Shown piece by piece: positions 9,626-17,961 of a DNA stretch of 64,000 nt. Below the pieces are notes generated by a model. That model worked only from the letters and a program-made list of their open reading frames with translations. It searched no databases and had not been told where the DNA came from. The stretch comes from Massilia sp. R2A-15 (GTDB taxonomy: Bacteria > Pseudomonadota > Gammaproteobacteria > Burkholderiales > Burkholderiaceae_D): contig NZ_CP131935.1 of assembly GCF_030704305.1 (NCBI RefSeq), positions 2,356,001-2,420,000 of the forward strand, in the 5' to 3' direction. The number at the start of each line of letters is the position of its first letter. Positions within the stretch are counted from its first letter, which is position 1. The position numbers and the translations under genes were made by a program.

Positions 9626-9780
9626 TCGATCGGGAAATTAGTAGAACTGTACATTTATCCAGTAAAATAGCGCAAGGAAAACCGCCACTTTTCGCGCGAC
9701 GCAGTGTTGTTAACTTGCCGCGCGGCGCCGCCGCTGCTCATCCTTCAAATTCAATGGATGAGCTAAGTAGCCGTTTTTAA

Positions 9781-9990
9781 AGCACTTTTTCACATATCCA
9801 CAATCGATGTGCATAACTTTGTGGATAAGCGGCGCTTGACACCCCGCAAGCCTTGAAAGACGGGGCTTTCAACAAAATGCCCGTTCAGAAGGCAATAAAA
9901 AACCTCAACGAAATCAATGGCTTGCAAAGTCAATGCGGAAGTTCAAAAAAATTTTCTCGATAATTCTCGCCGGACTTTTTTGTGCATAAC
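9781..9990 (+). repeat. Non-coding element copy 2 with four DnaA-box-like sites
   Basis: Second copy of the element at 6344, in the same orientation, within the 473-base gap upstream of the helicase. Boxes are ATATCCACA at 9794, TGTGCATAA at 9808 and TGTGGATAA at 9820 (the last two perfect TTATNCACA on the other strand). The start-to-start spacings of 14 and 12 bases equal those of copy 1. Shared downstream blocks are CCTTGAAAG, AACAAAATGCCC and GAAATCAATGGCTTGC. A further perfect box, TGTGCATAA, lies at 9981. The gap also holds an 8-base inverted repeat, GCTCATCC (9736) with GGATGAGC (9756); nothing else stands out. Confidence 0.7.
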
Positions 9991-10098
9991 TCCGCATTTC
10001 CGATGCCTTCGGAAGACCGGATTTTGATATCATTTTTATATTGATTGACGCGTGATGAGCCAGGCGGCGCCGAGCGCCGGATGGTCAGGCGAGAACGA

Positions 10099-10326
10099 TC
10101 AGTGGGCGGCGATGGTGCGGCGGCGCTGCGGATCGAGCAGGACGCGCTCGATCACGTGAGGGGCGATGTCATGGGATTTGAGATACTCGACGGCGGACAT
10201 AGTGTTGCGCGATTCCTGGACGGCGATCGCATGGTCGACGATGTCGCGGCAGCGCGAGTCGCGCCGTTCATAGTTCGGCTCATCAAGAGCGAGATTTCCG
10301 GCCAGACCGTTCGGGAGAGAAGTCAT
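10099..10326 (-). CDS. Small conserved-looking hypothetical protein
   Basis: A 75-residue soluble protein, rich in charged residues, preceded by AAGGAATCGC, a good ribosome-binding site. It begins MTSLPNGLAGN and has a predicted helix around residues 25-55 (DIVDHAIAVQESRNTMSAVEYLKS) followed by DIAPHVIERVLLDPQRRR. Short helical proteins of this kind are often orphan genes in Oxalobacteraceae, but I cannot name the family. No function is proposed. Confidence 0.6.
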   Translation of the reverse strand: MTSLPNGLAGNLALDEPNYERRDSRCRDIVDHAIAVQESRNTMSAVEYLKSHDIAPHVIERVLLDPQRRRTIAAH

Positions 10327-10562
10327 CGCGATTCCTTACACAAAATGCCGCACATTGCGCGTCGTTGCCCAGAGGGAGTATCCGCGAACGCCAGTCAAAG
10401 TCAATGTCAGCTTCCCATCGAAATGTCAATACGGGCGTTCAACATCGGCGAACAGGTGCACACTACCACGCGTTCACGGCGCGTGTCGTCCGGCACGAAT
10501 GCGCCCCGAATTAGTACTTTCCAGCATGGACAAGCGGCGCCGCCCCACGCGATAATGGTTGT

Positions 10563-11138
10563 ATGACCTCTGCGCCCCCCGACCCGCGGCCCTGTCCGCA
10601 ATCGCTGACCGACCTGTTCGTTTCCTTCACTTTACTGGCCCTGCAAGGCTTCGGCGGCGTGCTGGCCGTGGTGCAGCGCGAACTGGTCGAGCGCAAGCGA
10701 TGGCTGACGCCGGACGAATTCATCGAAGACTGGGCGGTCGCCCAGATCATGCCCGGCCCGAACGTGGTGAACCTGTCGATGATGATAGGCGGGCGCTATT
10801 TCGGCCTCGCCGGCGCGATGGCGGCGCTGGCCGGCATGCTGGCCGTGCCGCTGGTGCTGATCCTGCTGCTGGCCCTGGTGCACGCCCAGTTCGCCGACAA
10901 CCCGTACGTGGCCGGCGCGCTGCGCGGTATGGCGGCCGTATCCGCCGGGCTGATCGGCGCGGCGGGACTGAAACTGTCGGCAGCGCTGAGCCGCAACCCG
11001 ATGCCGCTGGCCTGGTGCGCCGCCATCGCCATCGCCGGCTTCGTCATGGTCGCGCTGCTGCACTTTCACCTGAGCTACGTGCTGATCGGCCTCGGCGGCC
11101 TCGGCTGCGTGCTGACCTACCGCAGGCTGAAAGCATGA
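10563..11138 (+). CDS. Chromate transporter subunit, first half-size CHR protein
   Basis: A 191-residue CHR-family membrane protein. Signatures seen: FTLLALQGFGGVLAVVQRELV near the N-terminus and the family motif around AVAQIMPGPNVVNLSMMIG (about 60-80), then five or six hydrophobic segments. Short-chain CHR proteins normally act as pairs encoded by adjacent genes, with opposite topology, and export or import chromate by exchange with other anions. The stop overlaps the start of the second half (ATGA), indicating coupled translation. Confidence 0.85.
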   Translation: MTSAPPDPRPCPQSLTDLFVSFTLLALQGFGGVLAVVQRELVERKRWLTPDEFIEDWAVAQIMPGPNVVNLSMMIGGRYFGLAGAMAALAGMLAVPLVLILLLALVHAQFADNPYVAGALRGMAAVSAGLIGAAGLKLSAALSRNPMPLAWCAAIAIAGFVMVALLHFHLSYVLIGLGGLGCVLTYRRLKA

Positions 11139-11719
11139 GCCCGCCAATTCACCTCGTGCTCGGCTGGGCCGACTGGTTCGACCTGTTCTCGCACTACCTG
11201 ATGCTGTCGCTGATGTCGGTCGGCGGCGCCATCTCCACCACGCCGGAAATGCACCGCTACCTGGTCGAGCAGCATCACTGGCTGACGCAGGCGCAATTTA
11301 ACGCGTCGATTGCGCTGGCCCAGGCCGCGCCGGGACCGAACGTATTGTTCGTCGCGCTGATGGGCTGGAATGTCGGCCTCAACGCCGGCAGCATGGCCGC
11401 CGCCGTGCTCGGCGTGATGGTGACCATGTTGGGCATCATGATTCCCTCCACCGTGCTGACCTACGTCGCGGCCCAGTGGGGCCACCGCAACCGCGAGTTG
11501 CGCGCGGTGCGTGCCTTCAAGCAAGGCATGGCGCCGATCGTCATCGCGCTGCTGCTCTCGACCAGCTTCATCCTTGGCTCGGCCGGCGCCGATGCGCGGC
11601 ACGACTGGCCGCTGTGGACGCTCGCCCTGGCCAGCGGCCTGGTCATCTGGCGCACGAAAATCCATCTGCTGTGGGTTCTCGGGTTCGGCGCCCTGGTCGG
11701 CGCGTTCCAGCTGGTCTGA
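11135..11719 (+). CDS. Chromate transporter subunit, second half-size CHR protein
   Basis: A 194-residue partner of the preceding gene. It carries the matching CHR signatures: LMLSLMSVGGAISTTPEMHR and IALAQAAPGPNVLFVALMG, then hydrophobic segments ending near LWVLGFGALVGAFQLV. The ATG at 11135 overlaps the preceding TGA (ATGA). The reading frame is open further upstream, but that extension lies inside the first subunit in another frame and lacks membrane character. Function is inferred from the family; no chrB regulator is adjacent. Confidence 0.85.
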   Translation: MSPPIHLVLGWADWFDLFSHYLMLSLMSVGGAISTTPEMHRYLVEQHHWLTQAQFNASIALAQAAPGPNVLFVALMGWNVGLNAGSMAAAVLGVMVTMLGIMIPSTVLTYVAAQWGHRNRELRAVRAFKQGMAPIVIALLLSTSFILGSAGADARHDWPLWTLALASGLVIWRTKIHLLWVLGFGALVGAFQLV

Positions 11720-11729
11720 AACGAAGTCC

Positions 11730-11757
11730 GGGGGGCTGGTCCTGCGGACCTGACCCC
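11730..11757. repeat. Family A palindromic repeat
   Basis: One copy of the GGTCC-TGC-GGACC palindrome flanked by GGGG and CCCC. The adjoining CGATCTTGTCGCCGC is, on the opposite strand, the GCGGCGACAA flank also seen beside the copies at 54940 and 61072. It follows the chrA pair and could fold in the transcript. Confidence 0.75.
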
Positions 11758-11878
11758 GATCTTGTCGCCGCGGCCTGAACGATCGCGATGGAGGATGGCA
11801 GAACCCCCGCGTTCTTGCGCCAGCCCAGCGCGGGATCGCGCACCTCGTGCTGAAATGGCAAGGCGGAGGTGATCCATC

Positions 11879-12421
11879 ATGGACTGCGGAACGTTCTCGG
11901 GCAATCCCAAGACTGAATGGCTGAGTGAAAATGGCGAGGACCGCGACATGCGGCTGCTCGAAACGTTCTGGTACACCGATCCCAGCGGCCGGCGCTGGGA
12001 GGCGCCCAAGGGCGCCGTCACCAATGGCGCCACCATTCCCCGCACGCTGTGGTCCTCGGTGGGCAGCCCGTTCACCGGCCGCTACCGGCGCGCGGCCATC
12101 ATCCATGACGTTGCCCTGCGCAACGCCGCCATCGTGCGCGACGACGCCGACAGCATGTTCTTCCTCGCCTGCATGGCGGGCGGCTGCGCCCCGCTCGAAT
12201 GCAAGCTTCTGTATGCGGGCGTGCGCATCGGCAGTTGGGCAACCTTGTTTGGCATCCATGCGGACGACTGGATCGGCATCGCGCCCGCGCTGCCCGGCCA
12301 GCACGGGCCGACGGACCTCGAGATCCGCGCCAGGTTCACCTTGCTGGCGACCGCTCTGCGAGCGACCAGTGACGACTTCGCCACGGTGCGCGCCGTCGTA
12401 TCGCACCATCTCGACGGCTAG
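11879..12421 (+). CDS. DUF1353 domain protein
   Basis: A 180-residue soluble protein with a strong GGAGGTGATC ribosome-binding site. The motif NGATIPRTLWSSVGSPFTG and the following RRAAIIHDVAL (conserved HD) match the DUF1353 family, which is common in phage and bacterial genomes and has no settled function. The C-terminal half adds a weakly hydrophobic segment (about 95-125). No phage genes surround it, so here it looks like a stand-alone chromosomal gene. Confidence 0.7.
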   Translation: MDCGTFSGNPKTEWLSENGEDRDMRLLETFWYTDPSGRRWEAPKGAVTNGATIPRTLWSSVGSPFTGRYRRAAIIHDVALRNAAIVRDDADSMFFLACMAGGCAPLECKLLYAGVRIGSWATLFGIHADDWIGIAPALPGQHGPTDLEIRARFTLLATALRATSDDFATVRAVVSHHLDG

Positions 12422-12499
12422 CGGGCGCAATCTGCGCGCGTTGGCAATAATCGGCGCGGCAAGGCATACTGCGGCAGTTAACCCGATCCGGACCACCGT

Positions 12500-13339
12500 A
12501 TGCCAGAACTACTTAGTGAACATGCCTGCTTCGGCGGGCTGCAACGCTTTTACCAGCACGATTCCGCCGCAATCGGCCTGCCGATGCGCTTCTCGGTTTT
12601 CCTGCCCCGCGCGCCGGCGGGCACGCGTCTGCCGGCCATGTTCTACCTGGCCGGCCTGACCTGCAACGAAGAAACCTTCATGACCAAGGCCGGCGCCCAG
12701 CGCTACGCGGCGCGCGAGGGCATGATCCTGATCGCCCCCGACACCAGTCCGCGCGGCGCCAACGTGCCCGGTGAAACCGACGACTGGGATTTCGGCGCCG
12801 GCGCCGGCTTTTACCTCGACGCCACCACCGAGCCGTGGAGCCGCCACTATCGCATGTACAGCTATCTGCTCGAGCTGCGCGAACTCGTCGTCGCCGAGCT
12901 GCCGGTGGACGGCGACCGCGTCGGCATCTTCGGCCATTCGATGGGCGGCCACGGCGCGCTGGTGATGGCGCTGCGCAACCCGGACCTGTTCCGCTCGGTG
13001 TCCGCCTTTGCGCCGATCGCTGCGCCTTCGCTCTGTCCCTGGGGCGAGAAGGCGTTCACCGGCTATCTGGGCGCCGACCACGCCGCCTGGCAGCGCTACG
13101 ATGCGAGCGAACTGATGCGCACGATGAACGCGCCCTTCCCCAACGGCATCCTGATCGACCAGGGCCTGGGCGACAAGTTCCTGCGCACCCAGCTGCGTCC
13201 CGAAGTGTTCGAAAGCGCCTGCGCGCAGGCCGGCCAGCGCCTCGAATTGCGGCGCCATGCGGGCTACGACCACGGCTACTACTTCATCTCCACCTTCATG
13301 GAAGACCATCTGCGCTTCCACCGCGAAAACCTGGGCTGA
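12500..13339 (+). CDS. fghA: S-formylglutathione hydrolase
   Basis: A 279-residue alpha/beta-hydrolase of the esterase D family that converts S-formylglutathione to formate and glutathione in formaldehyde detoxification. Seen: the oxyanion-loop stretch FYLAGLTCNEETF with a conserved Cys, the DTSPRG motif, GETDDWDFGAGAGFYLDA, the nucleophile elbow GHSMGGHGA (Ser about 147), and the late Asp/His region (DQGLGDKFL; YDHGYYFI). The length is typical. The usual partner, a glutathione-dependent formaldehyde dehydrogenase, is not adjacent. Confidence 0.93.
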   Translation: MPELLSEHACFGGLQRFYQHDSAAIGLPMRFSVFLPRAPAGTRLPAMFYLAGLTCNEETFMTKAGAQRYAAREGMILIAPDTSPRGANVPGETDDWDFGAGAGFYLDATTEPWSRHYRMYSYLLELRELVVAELPVDGDRVGIFGHSMGGHGALVMALRNPDLFRSVSAFAPIAAPSLCPWGEKAFTGYLGADHAAWQRYDASELMRTMNAPFPNGILIDQGLGDKFLRTQLRPEVFESACAQAGQRLELRRHAGYDHGYYFISTFMEDHLRFHRENLG

Positions 13340-13408
13340 CTCCACCGGCTTGAATTCGCCGGGCTCCTGTCATATAAAGAAATGAGCGACGTAATGTAGG
13401 GGGCGGCC

Positions 13409-14074
13409 ATGGCGATCGGGGATCATTTCAAGGATCGCGCGCATGCCGGCCAGTTGCTGGCCGAGCGTCTGTCGGAATATGCCGGCAAGCCCGATGTGCT
13501 GATCCTGGCACTGCCGCGCGGCGGCGTGCCGGTTGGATTCGCCGTGGCCAAGGCCCTCGGCGTCGAGTTCGACGTGATGCTGGTGCGCAAGCTCGGCATG
13601 CCGGGCCATGAGGAATACGCGATGGGCGCGGTCGGCGCCGGCGGCGTGCGCGTGGTCCAGGCCGGCCTGGTCGAATCGGGCCTCGTGACCAAGCAGGCGA
13701 TCGAGGAAGCGACCGAGCGCGAGCTGGCGGAAATCGAGCGCCGCGACAAGCTGTACCGCGGCGGCCGCCCGCCGCCCAGGCTGGAAGGACGCACCGTGAT
13801 CATTGTCGACGACGGCATCGCCACCGGCGCCACGCTGCGCGCCGCCGTTGAAGTGGTCAAGAAAAGCAGGCCGGCACGGCTGGTCGTCGCCGCCCCGGTC
13901 GGCGCCCCGGACAGCGTGGCGGCGCTGGAGGCCGAAGTCGACGAGATGGTCTGCCTGGCCACGCCATTCGGCTTCCATGCGGTCAGCCAGTGGTACCGCC
14001 ACTTCGACCAGACGAGCGACGCCGAAGTGCAGGATCTGCTAGCGTTGGCATGGCACGCTGAAAAGGATTCCTGA
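13409..14074 (+). CDS. Phosphoribosyltransferase-family protein
   Basis: A 221-residue type I PRTase-fold protein with the LALPRGGVPVG loop near residue 35 and the PRPP-binding motif VIIVDDGIATGATL (about 130-143). The ATG at 13409 follows GGGGGCGGCC. It lies three bases before the erythromycin-esterase gene, a pairing I recall from several proteobacterial genomes, where the two are also found fused. The substrate base is unknown. Confidence 0.82.
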   Translation: MAIGDHFKDRAHAGQLLAERLSEYAGKPDVLILALPRGGVPVGFAVAKALGVEFDVMLVRKLGMPGHEEYAMGAVGAGGVRVVQAGLVESGLVTKQAIEEATERELAEIERRDKLYRGGRPPPRLEGRTVIIVDDGIATGATLRAAVEVVKKSRPARLVVAAPVGAPDSVAALEAEVDEMVCLATPFGFHAVSQWYRHFDQTSDAEVQDLLALAWHAEKDS

Positions 14075-14077
14075 GCC

Positions 14078-15421
14078 ATGAGCCTCGCCCAATCGCAACT
14101 GAACGCCGCGATCGCCGCCCGCGCGCAGTGCATCCGCGGCGCCCCCGCCGACTACGACGGCCTGCTCGACATGATCGGCGACGCCCGCTACGTCCTGCTT
14201 GGCGAAGCCACCCACGGCACCCACGAATTCTACGAAGAGCGCGCACGCATCACCCAGCGGCTGATCGCCGAAAAGGGCTTCACCGCGGTCGCCGTCGAAG
14301 CCGACTGGCCGGACGCCTACCGCGTCAACCGCTACGTGCGCGCCGAAGGCGACGACCACGACGCCGAAAGCGCGTTGGCCGGCTTCCAGCGCTTCCCCAG
14401 CTGGATGTGGCGCAACGCCGATGTGGTCAATTTCGTCGACTGGCTGCGCAGCTACAACGACCGCCAGGCGCCCGCCGCCAAGGCCGGCTTCTACGGCCTC
14501 GATCTCTACAGCCTGTTCACCTCGATGTCCGAAGTGCTGCGCTACCTCGACCAGGTCGACCCGGACGCCGCCGGCGAAGCGCGCCAGCGTTACGGCTGCT
14601 TCGACCATTACGGCGACGACAGCCAGCAATACGCCTACGCGGCCGGCATCGGCCACTCCGAATCGTGCCAGCACGAAGTGATCGCCCAGCTGCACGAGCT
14701 GCAGCAGCGCGCCGCCGACTACATGCGCCAGGACGGCATCGCCGCCAGCGACGCCTTCTTCTACGCGCAGCAGAACGCGCGGCTGGTCAAGAACGCCGAG
14801 GAATACTACCGCACCATGTTCCGCGGCCGGATCTCCTCATGGAACCTGCGCGACCAGCACATGTCGGACACGCTCGACGCGCTGTCGGTGCACCTGCGCG
14901 AAACGCGCGGCACGCCGCCGCGCATCGTCGTGTGGGAGCACAACTCGCATGTGGGCGACGCGCGCGCCACCGAAATCGGCCGCCAGGGCGAGTGGAATGT
15001 CGGCGAGCTGTCGCGCAAACGCTATGGCGACGATGCCTTCCTGGTGGGCTTTTCGACGTATGACGGCTGGGTCACCGCGGCCTCGGACTGGGACGGCCCG
15101 GCCGAGCGCAAGCAGGTGCGCCCTGCGCTCGACGGCAGCTACGAGGATGTGTTTCACCAGACCGGCATCGGCAACTTCATGCTGCCGCTGCGGCCCGCCG
15201 GCGCGGTGCGCGAGGCACTGAGCGAACAGCGGCTCGAGCGCGCAATCGGCGTGCTGTACCTGCCGCGCACCGAACGCCAGAGCCATTACTTCACAGCCGA
15301 CCTGCCGCAGCAGTTTGACGCGGTGATCCACTTCGACCGCACCGACGCGGTGCAGCCGCTGGAGACGACCAGCCACTGGGATACCGGCGAGGCGCCAGAG
15401 ACTTTCCCCGTCGGGCTGTAA
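14078..15421 (+). CDS. Erythromycin-esterase family protein
   Basis: A 447-residue protein of the EreA/EreB-like superfamily. Motifs: LLGEATHGTHEFYEERA with the conserved Glu and His (about 42-50), AVEADWPDAYRVNRY, then WEHNSHVGDARATE (second conserved His about 290). Macrolide esterases belong to this group, but most members in environmental bacteria have not been shown to hydrolyse macrolides. The tight spacing after the PRTase gene suggests a nucleotide- or sugar-related job instead of resistance. No resistance role should be assumed. Confidence 0.8.
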   Translation: MSLAQSQLNAAIAARAQCIRGAPADYDGLLDMIGDARYVLLGEATHGTHEFYEERARITQRLIAEKGFTAVAVEADWPDAYRVNRYVRAEGDDHDAESALAGFQRFPSWMWRNADVVNFVDWLRSYNDRQAPAAKAGFYGLDLYSLFTSMSEVLRYLDQVDPDAAGEARQRYGCFDHYGDDSQQYAYAAGIGHSESCQHEVIAQLHELQQRAADYMRQDGIAASDAFFYAQQNARLVKNAEEYYRTMFRGRISSWNLRDQHMSDTLDALSVHLRETRGTPPRIVVWEHNSHVGDARATEIGRQGEWNVGELSRKRYGDDAFLVGFSTYDGWVTAASDWDGPAERKQVRPALDGSYEDVFHQTGIGNFMLPLRPAGAVREALSEQRLERAIGVLYLPRTERQSHYFTADLPQQFDAVIHFDRTDAVQPLETTSHWDTGEAPETFPVGL

Positions 15422-15430
15422 CCGGAGGAA

Positions 15431-15511
15431 GGGGTCTGGTCCTGCGGACCTGACCCCATGTTGAGTTTATCGAATTGCGACAATGGGGTCAGGTCCGCAG
15501 GACCAGACCCC
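15431..15511. repeat. Family A repeat, inverted pair
   Basis: Two complete copies of the GGGGTC-nGGTCC/GGACCn-GACCCC palindrome (15431-15457 and 15485-15511) in inverted order, separated by 27 bases. Together they can form a long hairpin between two convergent genes, so it may also terminate transcription from both sides. Confidence 0.85.
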
Positions 15512-15520
15512 GGCTTCGAT

Positions 15521-15913
15521 CTATTCCGGGACAATCGCCGTCACTTCGATTTCCACGCGGGCGCGGTCCTCGATCAGCGCGGCCACCTGCACGGCGCTCA
15601 TCGCCGGGTAATGCTTGCCGATCAGCTCACGGTAAGCGATGCCGACCTCACGCGCCGCATCCAGGTACTCCTTCTTGTCGACGACGTACCACGTCATGCG
15701 CACGATATGCTCGGGCCGGGCGCCGCCCTCTTCCAGCACCGCCACGATGTTCGCCAGCGCCTGGCGCACCTGGCCGGCAAAGTCGTCGGTCTGGAACACG
15801 CCATCGGCATCCCAGCCAATCATGCCGCTGACGCAGATCGTGCGTCCTGACGCTGCTACGCCATTCGAATATCCCTTGGCACGCGGCCAGCCTGCAGGGT
15901 GCAAGAATTCCAT
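15521..15913 (-). CDS. RidA-family enamine/imine deaminase
   Basis: A 130-residue YjgF/YER057c/UK114 protein. It shows the C-terminal signature region VRMTWYVVDKKEYLDA and the late SAVQVAALIEDRARVEIEVTAIV, ending with the usual beta-strand. RidA proteins hydrolyse reactive enamines/imines; subfamily members in degradation operons act on amino-substituted intermediates. It is the last gene of a four-gene minus-strand operon with an acyl-CoA dehydrogenase, an enoyl-CoA hydratase and an aryl-CoA monooxygenase, 18 bases after the dehydrogenase. Confidence 0.85.
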   Translation of the reverse strand: MEFLHPAGWPRAKGYSNGVAASGRTICVSGMIGWDADGVFQTDDFAGQVRQALANIVAVLEEGGARPEHIVRMTWYVVDKKEYLDAAREVGIAYRELIGKHYPAMSAVQVAALIEDRARVEIEVTAIVPE

Positions 15914-15931
15914 GTTCGTCCTTTAAATATG

Positions 15932-17086
15932 TCAGCCCTGCGGCTTCACGCCGACATCGTCCAGCAGCTCGCGCGCGATGATCAATTGCTGCACCTCGGT
16001 GGCGCCTTCGTAGATGCGCAGCGCGCGAATTTCGCGATACAGCTTCTCGACCGGCTGGCCGCTGACCACGCCCAGGCCGCCGAACATCTGCAGCGCCGCG
16101 TCGATCACCTGCTGCGCCGTTTCGGTGGCGGTCAGCTTGGCCATCGCCGCCTCGCGCGTGACGCGCTCGCCCCGGTCGCGCTGCCAGGCGGCGCGGTAGG
16201 TCAGCAACGCCGCGGCGTCGATTCCGGTGGCCATCTGCGCCAGCTTCGCCTGCGTCAGCTGGAAGTCGGCCAGAGTCTTGCCGAACATCTTGCGCGAAGC
16301 GGCCCGCGCCAGCGCTTCGTCCATCGCGCGCCGCGCAAACCCGAGCGACGCCGCCGCCACCGAGGTGCGGAACACGTCGAGCGTGGCCATCGCCACCTTG
16401 AAGCCCTGCCCCGACGCGCCAAGCCGGTTCACCGCCGGCACGCGGCAATTGGAAAAGCGCAGGCGCGCCAGCGGATGCGGCGCGATGACCTCGATCCGCT
16501 CGGCGATCTCGAAACCGGGCGAATCCGCGTCAACGATGAACGCCGAGATGCCGCGCGAGCCGGCCGCTTCTCCGGTGCGTGCGAACACAACGTAGAAATC
16601 GGCGATGCCGCCGTTCGAGATCCACGTCTTCTCTCCATCGAGAATGTAGTGGTCGCCGTCCAGCCGCGCCGCGCATTGCATCGCCGCGACGTCGGAACCG
16701 GCCTCCGGCTCGGACAGCGCGAAGGCGGCGATCGCCTCGCCGCGCGCCACTTTCGGCAGGTAGTGCTCGCGATGCGCCTCGCTTCCGAACAACGAGATCG
16801 CCCCGCTGCCCAGTCCCTGCATCGCAAACGCGAAATCGGCCAGGCCGGAATGGCGCGCCAGCGTTTCGCGGATCAGGCAGATCGCGCGCGTGTCGATTTT
16901 TTCGCCGACCGCGTGTTTCAGCCAGCCGGCCGCTCCGAGCTGCGCCACCAGCGAGCGGCAGGCCTCATCGATGTTCGATCCGTGGTCGTCGTGAATATGC
17001 TCCGCCGCCCACGCGTCGAGCGCCTGCGCCAGTTCCTTGTGGCGTGGCTCGAAGAACGGCCAATCCAGGTATTTGGTGTCTGCCAT
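15932..17086 (-). CDS. Acyl-CoA dehydrogenase family protein
   Basis: A 384-residue FAD flavoprotein. Seen: [17 protein letters not shown] (FAD/substrate-binding loop), [19 protein letters not shown], and the C-terminal [19 protein letters not shown] with [17 protein letters not shown], which carries the usual catalytic and FAD-adenine contacts. The length is typical. It begins six bases after the stop of the upstream enoyl-CoA hydratase gene. In context it probably oxidises an alicyclic acyl-CoA produced after ring dearomatisation; the substrate is an inference. Confidence 0.9.
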   Translation of the reverse strand: MADTKYLDWPFFEPRHKELAQALDAWAAEHIHDDHGSNIDEACRSLVAQLGAAGWLKHAVGEKIDTRAICLIRETLARHSGLADFAFAMQGLGSGAISLFGSEAHREHYLPKVARGEAIAAFALSEPEAGSDVAAMQCAARLDGDHYILDGEKTWISNGGIADFYVVFARTGEAAGSRGISAFIVDADSPGFEIAERIEVIAPHPLARLRFSNCRVPAVNRLGASGQGFKVAMATLDVFRTSVAAASLGFARRAMDEALARAASRKMFGKTLADFQLTQAKLAQMATGIDAAALLTYRAAWQRDRGERVTREAAMAKLTATETAQQVIDAALQMFGGLGVVSGQPVEKLYREIRALRIYEGATEVQQLIIARELLDDVGVKPQG

Positions 17087-17092
17087 GTCGTC

Positions 17093-17947
<855 letters not shown>

Positions 17948-17961
17948 CGTGTGATTCTCCT

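Noticed and set aside
6344..9990. The DnaA-box clusters as a chromosomal origin
   Set aside because: No dnaA, dnaN, gyrB, rpmH or AT-rich unwinding region lies nearby, and there are two separate copies.
10559..11134. Fused long chromate transporter in one frame
   Set aside because: The first 192 codons of that frame have no membrane segments; the true first half is in another frame with CHR motifs.
14078..15421. Macrolide resistance determinant
   Set aside because: Family membership alone does not show macrolide hydrolysis, and there is no resistance or mobile context.
15431..15511. Family A repeats as a CRISPR array
   Set aside because: Units are palindromic, in inverted order, at single scattered loci without regular spacers or cas genes.
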